From contig JANQBS010000359.1 in NCBI GenBank assembly GCA_033085395.1, forward strand, positions 1 to 34,018: a stretch of 34,018 nt of DNA, read 5' to 3'. This DNA comes from Xanthoparmelia taractica (lineage: Eukaryota; Ascomycota; Lecanoromycetes; Lecanorales; Parmeliaceae). Shown here piece by piece: positions 19,122-29,687 of the stretch (position 1 is its first letter; every line of letters starts with the position of its first letter). The notes below the pieces were generated by a model. The model was not told where the DNA came from. It did not search any database and worked only from the letters and a program-made list of their open reading frames with translations. Made by a program: the position numbers and the translations under genes.

Positions 19122-21888
19122 ACTACAGCAAAGGCTGAATGCTGTTACCGAGACAGTGGAAGGTGTTGTGGTAGTGCCGCGAGCGGTGTCTTGTCTGTCA
19201 ATGAACGTATGACTTGAGAGACGGTCAACCTCAAACGACTGATGAGGTGGAGTCAAACTTTGTACAAGAAGCAGTTACTGCTTGGCAGAGAAAGATAGGA
19301 AAGCAAGTGGCAAGGGAGTGCTGTAGAAAGCGTTCTTGCGGGAGCGAAAGGCCTTATATATTTATTTCGCAACGACTACTCAGACTTGTCCGCCCTCTAC
19401 GTCGGTCTCGGCGGTGTCTCGACGAGATCCACAGTCTCTCGTCAGCCCTCTCAGCCAGAAATTGCGAGGTTACCGTGGGAGGTTACCCAGCTAAACCGAC
19501 ATCAAATGGGACGACCTAAGTTTGGGGGCTCGTACACCAGGAGACGACCCTCATGGCATTTGTGGAAACGCTGAGGAGGCGCTTGTTGGGGTTCCAGACC
19601 GGCAGCCATGGGACCTCTCGTTGTTCAAAGTACGTATTGGGAAGTATGGCAATGACCGGACTCGTCTTGGCAGAGATGAGCATTGGGACTGGGGTTGGTG
19701 GGGGGCCAGTGGTCTGGGATGAGTCCATTCAGATCAGGGCTCGGATCCTGCAGCTGGGCTAATGCAAGCCTGCATGCATGTAAAATTTCCCCTTTGCATG
19801 CGGCAAGCGCAGTGCGGTACAGCCACATCTCGTGCTTACCAGCATTCAGTATTCCCGGACCCTTTGCTTGGGTTAGCTTCGGAGCGAGTCCATGGTCATA
19901 TGGGCCGTAAATCTCATCCGTGGCACCAGGTGTTGCTCGCGTGGCAGTCTTACCAGATCTTGTTGCCTGGTCTGGGTTGCTGACGGCGGCGTAGTGAGCT
20001 CGTGGGTGAGAGGAAGGAGGACCCCAACACATTGAACGCCGGATATTGCATTGTGGGCGGTTGATTGTATGGAATTTACTAGCACATAAACAGATTTTAC
20101 CTTTGAGCGGTGAGCTAGAAGGGAAGATTTTGATGATTAGATGAGTAAGGTAGAAGGGGAGTTGAGGAAGGCTCATCGGATTGTGAAGCGGCTCAATGTC
20201 AATCTGCTGTACGATGACCTACGAGGAACCATCATCTCTGCCTGTTCATGCGAAAGTACGCAGATGGGAATCAAAGTAAAAAAAAAGGTGAGTCGGAAGA
20301 CGTCGGAAGAATAATAATATGGGGCGTTGCAGCGCGAGAATGGAAAAAAATGGTTCAACATTTGGCGACGAAGTTTTTGCGCGACTGACTAAAAATAGAA
20401 ACATTAGACGAAGCGACGTCAGAGCTAGTCAGCCTTTCTTCAGGGATTCCCATCATCTCTACGCTCAGCCAGAACAGGTGTACCTCTAGGAAAGGTCTTG
20501 GAGTGGGCTGTGGGATGTGGATTGGGCTGATGGTATGGACAGCCACATTGGTATGACTCGTCTGGTAGAGGTCAGTCCGAGAGCCTTAATCGTGATCCGG
20601 TAAAGCTCGTACTTGCCCATGCAAGGTCCCTGACAGTAAGGGACATTTGTTAAGTGTTGCGGCAAAGGGGATTGAAGGATCCTCCCGGTTTGGGAGGAGG
20701 AAAGTTGTTGGTGGTACCTCGTAATCGGCCAAGACAGGATGATGGGGGCAAATGTGCAGGCGTGACTTTGTGAGACTCGCTTGTAGACTTGGCGGATGAT
20801 TTGGCAGATGTTGTACACGGATTCTGTATGGAGAAGGAGAGAAATCTAGGGATTTTAGTACTGCCGTCTAGACCCCGATACTTTCGGCAAAAACAACCAG
20901 GGATCCAAGTATGCGGTTTTCTTGCTTTCTTTGGTTTAATTTCATTATTATCGTAAATGTAATTTTTCTTTTTCGTTTCTTTTTCCCAAGTCATGTTTTG
21001 GGCTGACTGATCAGCATTTATTCTTGTCCAATGAATAATGATTGGTCCTGTTAGTATTAGCCTATCAATAATCCTTTTCCTTTACGGGACATCTGCCACC
21101 CATCTTTAGCCTAGACATGCCCCTTTACTTCTAAGCGCCAGCCCGTACATCTCCGAGGGACATCGCATTGTGACAAAATGATGGGAATGAAATATCGTAA
21201 AGCTAGGTCAGAATTCAGTGATGCTGAGATGGGTAACTAACTGCGAGATTGCCATCATCCATACGAATATTTCATATTGTTATTCTTGGATGTTACGCTG
21301 ACTGTTTTTAATGATTTGCCATGTTCAAGTACCCAGATCCGATGTAAAGTACGCTAGTACTAATCTGGCTTAGCCTCGTCTCTCAGGTGCTCAAGATGCC
21401 AAGGTAAGGTATGTTAATAAAACGAGAAGGAGGCTTTGAAGCCACCCAAGCCTCAATCTCAAACGATCGGCTGAATCCTCACAAGCCATCCATCCCATGA
21501 TTTAATCTTCTTTTTTTTTTTTTTGCTTGTTGGCAATCTGATATGATTCGCTTGATCGTCTTAGCTCAGAGCTGAGGGTAGCAGGATCCCAACTTTGTCT
21601 GCGCCGCAAACTTCAACGTTCAATGGTCGCCCCCAAGTCTCCCGGGGGCTATGAAAAGCTTGACCCACGCTTGGGGGTTAAGGCTACGTAAATACGCGCA
21701 GCATTGGCCGCTGGCTAGGACGTTGGGAAGTCAAAAAGAAGCTGAATAGTAACAACATCAACAATGACACTCTCTTCATGAAGGAAAGAAAAAAAGTGAC
21801 GAGTAAAAAAAGAAAGGGAAGCTCTTCGCCATCGCAAGCGAAGAATATAGTGATTCCAGGTCGCCGCTTTGTGCAGTATAGGCTGCAG
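19122..21888. other. Intergenic: laccase promoter and unassigned sequence
   Basis: The first 300 bp are the laccase leader and promoter. A minus-strand ATG-led frame of 183 codons (19625-20176) is open but has no recognisable domain or intron structure. Other ATG-led minus frames at 20486-20818 and 20650-20994 overlap one another and look accidental. GCATGC occurs at 19772 and 19796. A run of 14 Ts lies at 21511-21524. Confidence 0.4.
19352..19360 (-). promoter_or_regulatory. TATA box of the laccase gene
   Basis: On the minus strand the sequence reads tatataagg, a near-consensus TATA box, about 230 bp upstream of the laccase ATG. This implies a leader of roughly 200 nt. Confidence 0.5.
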
Positions 21889-22139
21889 CTACTGCCCGAA
21901 AGAGTCCGACTTGTTCCCCACATCATACTTACCGCTAGCACCATAGATTTCACCAGAGTCAGTATCCATCTCCCAAACCGGCAATATCTTCACGCCCAAA
22001 CATTTAGCGTCTCCATGGCGGTTTCATTACGCACACCATCCTTTTCAATAAACACACGTCTTTCATCTAATACACCTAGACCATCACGGAGCGGGCTAGC
22101 GTTAAAGAGCTTTGACTCCAGCGCGTACAGTCTGGTCAG
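21889..22139 (-). pseudogene. Broken coding fragment, family not recognised
   Basis: On the minus strand, the frame ending at a TGA at 21990-21992 reads LESKLFNASPLRDGLG, then LDERRVFIEKDGVRNETAME and TLNVW. Directly at that stop a frame shift gives VKILPVWEMDTDSGEIYGAS and then GKYDVGNKSDSFGQ, ended by TAG at 21889-21891. The amino-acid make-up is much more protein-like than the neighbouring sequence. A potential donor GTAAGT follows GAS, so the last part could be intronic. A 5' start is not visible: a TGA lies just upstream, though acceptor-like AGs occur there. I do not know the family. It is either a decayed gene piece or a spliced small gene whose other exons I missed. Confidence 0.4.
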
Positions 22140-23077
22140 TCAAGCTACAATAATTATCCTTTTGCGCTTCCACTGGTTCTTCGGCCCTGGTAATTTATTC
22201 TGATCTAATAACCCGTACTTGTAAAGCTAAAGATGGGTACGGGTAAGTCCCGCCGCCGATGACGCCAAATGCAGGGCGTGTAGGTGGTGTGGTGGTGCAA
22301 CCCTATATGGGGCAACTTGCTGACCACCCTGACCACCCATTTCTCATTCCAACCAAAAATCCCATATAGTAAGCGGAAATCGACTGGATAATCGGCCCAA
22401 TTTTCTCGCTACTGGTGTGCAGCCTAATTTGTGCAGAAGAGCCGCTCAAGCGAGTCAGACATCTCCGCAGAATGCTACTGCAGGTACGAGACGCCTTCGC
22501 AAAGTACTACTGTTCTCGACCGTGAATCCTGCTTGCGTGACCTACTGCCCTCAGTCCTACCATAGCCCTCCTGTTGATCCTAGCTCTTCGTGAAGGAGGG
22601 TCGATCGACGACAAAGGGGGGCGCTCCACGTGGCGGCTTTGCATCGCAATGCAGCCCAATCTAATCTTGGCACCTTCAAGGTCTTATCCTGCATTCTAGA
22701 TCTACAGCCACTGTTTATTACAGCCTTTGGGATGTCCCATCCGATGTCTCTTATGACTGCCTGGCCGGTGGAGGTGGGAGGGAAGGGAAGTTATGAAGAG
22801 TGGTAATGTGATTCTTTGCCCCAAGCTCTCATACTTTCCACCTATGGACTATCCATCCGAGCGTTTACGAGGTAAGCCTCTCGATAAAGGTCTCGGCGGA
22901 GTGCTATTTGAAAATTTGGACACACTATTGAAGGAGACGGACCGTCTTCGTGAAGGAGGGGACAGCGGGAGTGCTGCTGGCCTGGGACTAGGACTGTACT
23001 AATTCCCACACCACTACGGAAGCTGCCTCCGATGAACAAACAGTCATTCCTGATAGAAAAAAGTCCATGTGCTTGCA

Positions 23078-23276
23078 GAGCGGCTCAGCTGGTCGTTTTG
23101 AATCCAAGCTTTCAAAAATGCCCCGTGATTAGGAGTCACAGGGCATTTGGGTACAAGACCCATTTCCGATCACTCGCATTCAGGCCGAAACTGGTATAAG
23201 TTGGGGTAAAACGGGCCGTCCTAGCAGAACAAAAACGGCGTGGGAGCGGCTCAGCTTGTTGTTTCCAACTTAGCTT
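23078..23276. repeat. Pair of imperfect direct repeats about 33 bp long
   Basis: gagcggctcagct starts at 23078 and again at 23244, each followed by a similar 20 bases ending in an aagct/agctt-like word. The hairpin at 23116 lies between them. This may be a trace of a small duplicated or transposed segment. Confidence 0.45.
23116..23148. repeat. Hairpin with 13-bp arms
   Basis: The arms aaatgccccgtga (23116-23128) and tcacagggcattt (23136-23148) pair at 12 of 13 positions around a 7-base loop. It is not followed by a T-run and no gene abuts it, so its role is unclear. It could be part of a decayed small transposon. Confidence 0.6.
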
Positions 23277-24179
23277 CCGAGGATACCCTGGTGAACAAGA
23301 TTCCCAGACCGGCTAGTTACGAGAGCACTTCTCTGTTTGCGCCCAATCAGAAAATTGGAACGACGACGCAAAAACACTCTGGTCGATTCTTGAAATGAGG
23401 GCATCTCCGTAAGTAGTAGCTACAGCCTTTTAAGTAATGAAAATACTCTTTGGTCAGCTTCAGTCAACTGACCAGCAGATTCTTGTCAGACGGGCTGTCT
23501 TGGCAATGCAAAGGGCATCGGGAGAACCTTCCGGGTCGATCACTGGAATCCAGTCTCCGAGTATGTCTCCGTGAGGTGAAGCCACACGTAGCATACTAAT
23601 GGGAAAGCTCTCAAACCACCATCCGCCAGGCCACTGGAAGTACTATCAAATACAGTCCAGAAGGGTGTCCTCCTAAATGTCGTCAATCCTTTCTGCTGAA
23701 GCTGAAGAGGTGGTTTGATTCGTGGATCAAAGCGAGTACTGTGTGAGTTCTGCTGTGTTCCCCTTTGGGCTCAAATCGTATTATTCCTCAGCCCAACGTA
23801 ACCAAATTATTCCCCGTCTTTGGTGAGACTGACGGCTTTCACTCATCTTCTAACCACTTGCCTGAACCCGCCCCCATCAACACTCGAGGATTTTAGGAGT
23901 GTAAGTGTTGCCAATAGATTCGAAACAGAGTGCTTACGCTGGTCTGATGATGGGGTCGGAATGCTGACCGGACTCCAATGTCCGAGAAGTTGGAAAAGTC
24001 GGACTATGCTGGATCCCATAGACAGAGACCATGTGAAAGCAGTAGAATGTTTTGCTGCGCCTCGCCTATGAACGGATGGACTGTAAAGGATGCTGCGACG
24101 TTATGGCAGGAGAATGGGGGATAAGGTGTGCCCGACCGGCCGAATCATGACCGAGGCTACGGACCAGCTCATTCTTTTC

Positions 24180-24193
24180 TTAGGGTTAGGGTT
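24180..24193. promoter_or_regulatory. Interstitial telomere-like box (TTAGGG)2
   Basis: TTAGGGTTAGGGTT lies about 290 bp downstream of the oxoprolinase-family stop codon. As it is not next to a recognised gene start, it could be a promoter box of an unseen gene or a chance or repair-derived trace. Confidence 0.3.
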
Positions 24194-24484
24194 TAACCAA
24201 TTATCAAAAATTTCAATACCCCTTTATGTTGTAAAGCTGCAGCAGAGTTGTGTAAAAAGGTGTCCACTGAAGGTAGAGTTGACTAATCTCAAGGACCAAG
24301 GTCAAAAATCCGTAAATGACGACGTTGCAAGCTGAGGTTACCAGCCCCCAAAAACTGACTCTTTGGGTTGCTGAGTATTGACACCCAAGCTCCAGAGTTG
24401 GATATTCGCTTCCAGCCTTGATCAGCTTGTGGCATGCGATCCTCATCAACAAACTCTACTCAAACGCCATCATATCATCATCTT

Positions 24485-27400
24485 TCACCGATCGTCTCCT
24501 TGACTATGCTTCTCTTTCCACTCTCTAAACCAGGGCAACCGTGTCACCGGTCCCCTTAGCCTAACCTCCCAAGGCGGTGTTGGGGCTGGCAGCCCAGTCT
24601 CCTTCAAACAATTCGCCCTGAGCTCCTCCCACGACCCGCCACGATTGAATACCTCTTCTCTCTCCCTTTCACGAGAAGGCCGTCTTCTGATCTCAGCCCT
24701 CAAATCTGCCGTCCTTTTTGTATCCACGCTATAGTCCTCGTGTAGCACTACGCCGTATCTTTTCGCGCCATCCGCTGTAACAAGCCTGCGACGAACTTCG
24801 AGCGCAACAAGCTCAGGGTCACGTTTGATGGGATCACCCCAACCCCCACCGCCCCAAGTGATCCACTCGAGCACATCTCCACTGCTTACCTTGATACCGT
24901 CTTGCTTACTGCCCAATGCTTCTCTTGGCGGATTCTCTGGATTCTGAGAATATTTCACCAGCACCTTGGTAGATCGAGCGCCTGGCTCACCGCCCAAGAC
25001 ACCCCATGGCTTAGAAAGCCATCGATCATCATGTATTGAGATCTTACCCTCTTCTAAGAAGCGCCAGAAGATACGTTGTGCATTTCCTCCACGATACAAT
25101 CCCGCCCCACCGGAGTCTGCAACAGTGTTGAAAACCTCAATGCGAAGCGGATAATAGAGCTCCAGGAACTCATTCGGTATAGCCTTCATCGCCGGCCAAA
25201 GACAATGTCCATCAGGCCCATCACCAATCGGCCTCCCCGGTATGCCGCCGAAGCCAATCCAGTAAAGTTGAAACCACTCTCCGTTCTGCCTATAGCCTGA
25301 GTACATGAAATGAGGACTATCGCTGAATCCCGCAGCTGTCATGAACTCCGGCGATTTCTGACCCAAAAGAGCGGACAAGACGTCCATGACTCTTGCTAGG
25401 AAGTGGGTGCGACAGGACAACGCGGCTGGGCGAATTGGTTTGAGGAGACTGCCTTCGGGAATATAAACATCTATGAGGTCGTGGAAACCGTCATTGGCCA
25501 CAACGCTGGGGTCATAGACGACCAGGAGGTAAACGCCAACAAACATTTTGAACATGTTGACACTTAGGTAAAAGTTGATGGATGAAGGCGACTGCGGGTC
25601 GGTTCCAGAGAAATCGAACAACAATCGGCCGTCCCTTTTAGACATCATGCATGCTATTTTCCAGGGTCCAACGCCTTGCCCGTCATCATCGATCCAGTCT
25701 TCGAAATATGCAGGCTCGTCGGCGATGGAAGTATTGATGATAGATGAGACTGCTTCGCGATTGCGATTAAGGAGCTCATCGATAGCTGCGAAATAGACGC
25801 TATCCCCGAACCGCTTATAGAGTTCAATCATACGTTTGCCAGCAATGGTGCAAGCAGCTACAAGGGCTCGGACGTCACCACGATTCCAGTCAGGAAGGCG
25901 AACATTTCTATAAATGACTTCCATCAAGTCCTCGTTCCACACTCCTTTCGAAGCTACCTTGGTAACAGGGATCTGGATTCCTTCCTCGAAGATGCTACTA
26001 GCTGCGCATGGAAGAGATCCAGGAACGCTGCCACCTACATCCGTCATGTGGCCAAAATTTGCTGTCCAAGCAACTGGGTCTGGCATTAGCCTTCATGTGC
26101 GATAGATAGTCACCGCATGACTTACTCAGTTTTTCATTGACATGAATTGGCAACAGGATAAGCCAGTCATTGTGGTGTGACACAGCTCCAGACACAGAGT
26201 AAGGATCGTTTGTGAGGAAGATGTCGCCTGATTCAATAGTGTCCTTCCACACATCAAGAATCTCACCAATAAATGATCCCATTTGACCAACGATCATCTT
26301 ACCTGTGGGTTCGGCGATCACATTGAACTCGTCTTGTTGCTCCCGGATAGCTGGACTCATGGTGGTCCTGGTCATCAATGTGTCCATCTCATTGCGTGCA
26401 TTGCGCAAGGCATTCTCGAAAATGTCCACGGTCACCACATCAAGTTCTCCAGTAGTTAAACTCTCGCTTGCTTGCTTGTCTCCCTCCCGGTCGATCAATA
26501 TGTTTCCGACGGCATCAACTTCAGCTCGAAAACCTGGAAGGACCACAGTGTTCGAGTCCATCTCACTGATGATGCAAGGGCCGACCACAGCATGACCATG
26601 CTTTAGACTCAATCTGTCCCAGATGGGACTGTCAGTATACTCTTTACCCTGGAAGATGAGGTCCGTTTTCGAAGAAATTGACGAGTCTGGGGGTCTGACA
26701 GAGGTAGCGTGGTCCAGCTTCTTAATGGGTAAGTCAGTCTTCACCTCTTCCGCAATTACCCTCAGGTTGACAAGCTCGACATCGGACGATAAGCGATACG
26801 TGAAGAGTTTACCGTGCTCAGCTTCGAAGAGCTCGTGTAAGTAGGAGAGTCCATGGGTCCGAAGACTATACAGCTCTACATCTACTGGAATGTTGATGGC
26901 CTGTCCACTGTAGCGTAGATCCGCTTGGAACTTATGAAGCTGTGATGCATTTATTAGCAAGTTCGAATACACTTAGCATCAATGACACCATTTGAAGAAA
27001 AGAACAAGACCGTGATTTCCGCTCTCGAAACGGGAATAAGGAGAACGAACCTGTTTCTTTTCACGCACACCCTGCTCATCGCGCATCACAGTCTTGGCCT
27101 GCTCCAGCAGCTCGTCGAACGCTCCCAAGATCTCTTGTTTTTCCGTGTGCTGCAAGATCCTTATGTACGTTTTCCCAATTTCATGACGGAGAAGAGTCAT
27201 GGCATCGCCAAAGGCGCAGAGCACTCCAGGTGACGGTGGTATGATGACTGGAAAGGCACCGAGCAGCTTTCCCAGAGAATTCGCATGCAGGGGTCCAGCG
27301 CCGCCAAAAGCAACAAGACTAAAGTCTCTGGGGTCATAGCCTTGTTCTACAGAGACCAGACGGAGCGCCCCATACATGGTCTCGTTCGAAACTTTCAGTA

Positions 27401-28661
27401 TGCCTTCCGCAGCTTCATACAAACCAACGTCCAGAGCGTCTGCAACTTGCTGCACTGCCTTTCTCGCTGCGTCTATATTCAGGTCGAAAGTCCCTCCAAG
27501 GAGTGATCTTGGCAGGTATCCTAGCACTACATTTGCGTCAGTCACGGTAGCGGACGAGCCTCCTTTACCGTAGCATGCAGGTCCAGGAACTGCTCCAGCG
27601 CTCTCGGGACCGACTCTGAGAGCTCTCGTGACTTCCGGAACCTTTGCAATCGAGCCGCCGCCAGCTCCAACGGAACGCACATCGACGGAAGGCGCTTTGA
27701 CTACTAGATCAGCCACCTTGGTCTCACGCCGGATCCGTGGGACACCATTTTCAATCAATGCGACATCCGTGCTGGTACCGCCCATATCAAGGGTTATTAG
27801 ATTCTTGAATTCTGTCTGGTCTGCGACGACCGAGGCAACGCCAGATACGCCTCCAGCAGGACCAGACAGCACCCAGGTAACGGGGAACCGACTTGCGAGA
27901 CTGACCGAGGATAGCCCCCCGTCTGATCGTAGGATGCGAAGATGTTTGGCTTTTCCCTCCAAAGAGTGGAGGAGGTTGCTCAGATATCGGCGTACGCTTG
28001 GCTCGACATAAGAGTTGACAACGGTAGTAATTGTACGCTCGTACTCCATGAGCTCAGGCAATACTTCTGATGAGATTGACACCGAAGTATAAGGTAAGAG
28101 CTTGGTGACCACTCGCTTGACCGCCTGCTCATGTATGGGATTAGCGAAAGAATTTATCAGGCTAACTGTCACAGCATCTGGCTTTTGTTCCACAATAGGC
28201 CGAAATCTCTCTTCGAAGATCGCCTCATCGAATGCGCGGACTTCTGTCCCATCAGTAGCCAGTCTCCCAGGTGCTTCAACCGTAAGCTCCAGAGGAGCCA
28301 GCGGTTCCGGCTTTGGCCATACGATCCAGCTCGCCAGATTACCCGGGACCTGGGATCTCCGGGTCTGTAGGATATCCTTGTAACCCTCCGTTACAACCAG
28401 CGCAACCTTTGCACCTTTCTGCTCCAGAATCACATTGGTAGCCACAGTCGTCCCGTGATTAACCACGTGCAGAACCACGTCCGCTCCATTTGGGATCTTG
28501 GACAGAATTTGATCTTTGCCTTGGATTACGGCCAGAGATTGGTCTTCGGCGGTTGAGGGGACCTTGGCTCGCCAATTCTCCCCAGTGTCTTCTCGGAGCA
28601 ACAGCAGATCGGTGAAGGTGCCTCCAACGTCCACTCCAAGACGATAAGATGGTGAGCCCAT
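24485..28661 (-). CDS. Fused hydantoinase A+B / 5-oxoprolinase family protein
   Basis: Three exons (27051-28661, 26126-26939, 24485-26073) with introns of 111 and 52 nt give 1337 residues, close to eukaryotic 5-oxoprolinases (about 1,290). Members open 5-oxoproline or hydantoin rings with ATP in the cytosol. The ATG at 28659-28661 is used; the frame extends upstream only to a TTG. HyuA half (about 6-700): GVDVGGTFTDLLLL at residues 9-22, NHGTTVATNVILE, LDMGGTSTDVALI and AFGGAGPLH, the ATP-binding core. HyuB half (from about 705): DVVTVDIFENALRNARNEMD, SGAVSHHNDW, AWTANFGHMTDVGGSVPGSL across the second splice, and GGGGWGDP. The stretch RSQVPGNLASWIVWPKPEPL resembles bacterial hydantoinase A more than classical oxoprolinase as I remember it, so the substrate may not be 5-oxoproline. 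No neighbouring gene points to glutathione metabolism. A TATA-like word lies at 28765-28773. Confidence 0.9.
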
Positions 28662-29060
28662 ACTCCGAGTTGCAATTGATGGTGCAGGTAAGTTAAGGCT
28701 AGTGACAGGCAAGCAGTTCGCCTTCTTATTTAGGCAGGAAGGGCAAGCAGTAAGTTATTTGCAGCATATATAGCGCCGCCTAGGTCAAACCTTCATGTAA
28801 AGAAGTTCACAGATCAAAATCAGTCCCTCTCATCTGAAAGACGCGTTCGAAGATGGTCAAACATCTTTCATTGGGCAACTCTGTGTGACCATGATTGATC
28901 CTGTATAATACCCCACCATCGGGTGGGTCTTATGAGATCAGTATGCATGATGACGCTTAGCCACACTGCAGTCGAGAATCTCTTGGCTCAGTAGGTGAAA
29001 CCGAGGAGTACCGATCAGACCGAATGAGGAAGGTGCGATTTGAAGAGAGAACAACAGCAC

Positions 29061-29081
29061 GCTAACCGTACGTGGGTTAGC
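29061..29081. promoter_or_regulatory. 7-bp inverted repeat gctaacc...ggttagc
   Basis: Arms at 29061-29067 and 29075-29081 flank a 7-base spacer. It lies about 400 bp upstream of the oxoprolinase-family gene and has the shape of a dimeric regulator site; no factor can be named. Confidence 0.25.
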
Positions 29082-29570
29082 ATAATACCTACCTTACAGT
29101 CTTGAGTCTCCATAAGGCAGTCTTTCTTTTCGACATATAATGAGCAATCCTGAGGCGGATGTTGCGGTTACAGGGCTCCGTTTGTCCAGGTATGCCTTCA
29201 TGGTCTTTTCAAGCACCGCCGGTGCATACATGGTTTGCTACGTGACTACCTAGCGTTGGAGAAAGTCAAGGATTCTACTGTTTGACTCGACCCTTATTAT
29301 TCTATTGATTGGGACTACAAATTTTAGGCGAACAAGTTCTCCCTTTTCGGTTATTCCAGAACCAGGCAGTCAAGGAACCTGGTTGGCAATGACTTTTTTG
29401 GCAGCCTAAGAGCTACGCGACAGGCCGGCACAATCTATTCCAGCTCGAGCGGTCTATTATAGCCGCTGGGCCGTTCCATAGACCAGCATTAAGCCGCACT
29501 ATGCATATCAATAAGAGTCGCCTCTAAAAGCTATTGGAAATGCTACAGCACCATGTGTTATAGCTAGCCC

Positions 29571-29646
29571 GCTAATATGTTGAGGAATGGGGTGGCAAGT
29601 AGCTACCCCGCAGTGGCTAATATATTAAGAAATGAGGTGGCAAATA
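29571..29646. repeat. Two-copy direct repeat, 45-bp period
   Basis: gctaatatgttgaggaatgg (29571-29590) recurs as gctaatatattaagaaatga (29616-29635), and both continue with ggtggcaa(g/a)tag. All differences in these blocks are G-to-A in the second copy, the direction RIP produces. Confidence 0.7.
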
Positions 29647-29687
29647 GGGGCATAAGTAGCCCACTCAGCATCCTCCTAGATAGTCAA

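Larger units (their letters stand above)
22140..24484. other. Intergenic, no supported gene; several small repeats
   Basis: This 2.3-kb stretch lies downstream of the oxoprolinase-family gene. It contains a 33-base hairpin (23116-23148), two copies of a gagcggctcagct-headed repeat (23078 and 23244), two copies of cttcgtgaaggaggg (near 22588 and 22946), and a telomere-like box (24180-24193). The short plus-strand frames mostly start at non-ATG codons and match nothing known. Confidence 0.4.
28662..29687. other. Intergenic: oxoprolinase-family promoter plus small repeats
   Basis: About 1 kb. catatatag (28765-28773) lies about 105 bp upstream of the ATG and could be the TATA region. Palindromic words include ccccaccatcgggtgggt (near 28910-28928), gctaacc/ggttagc (29061-29081) and aaccagg/cctggtt (29360-29384). 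A two-copy 45-bp-period repeat follows at 29571-29646. No gene is seen. Confidence 0.4.

Noticed and set aside
19625..20176. 183-codon ATG-led minus-strand frame upstream of the laccase
   Set aside because: Long for chance, but composition is irregular and no family is recognisable; not called without a homologue or transcript.
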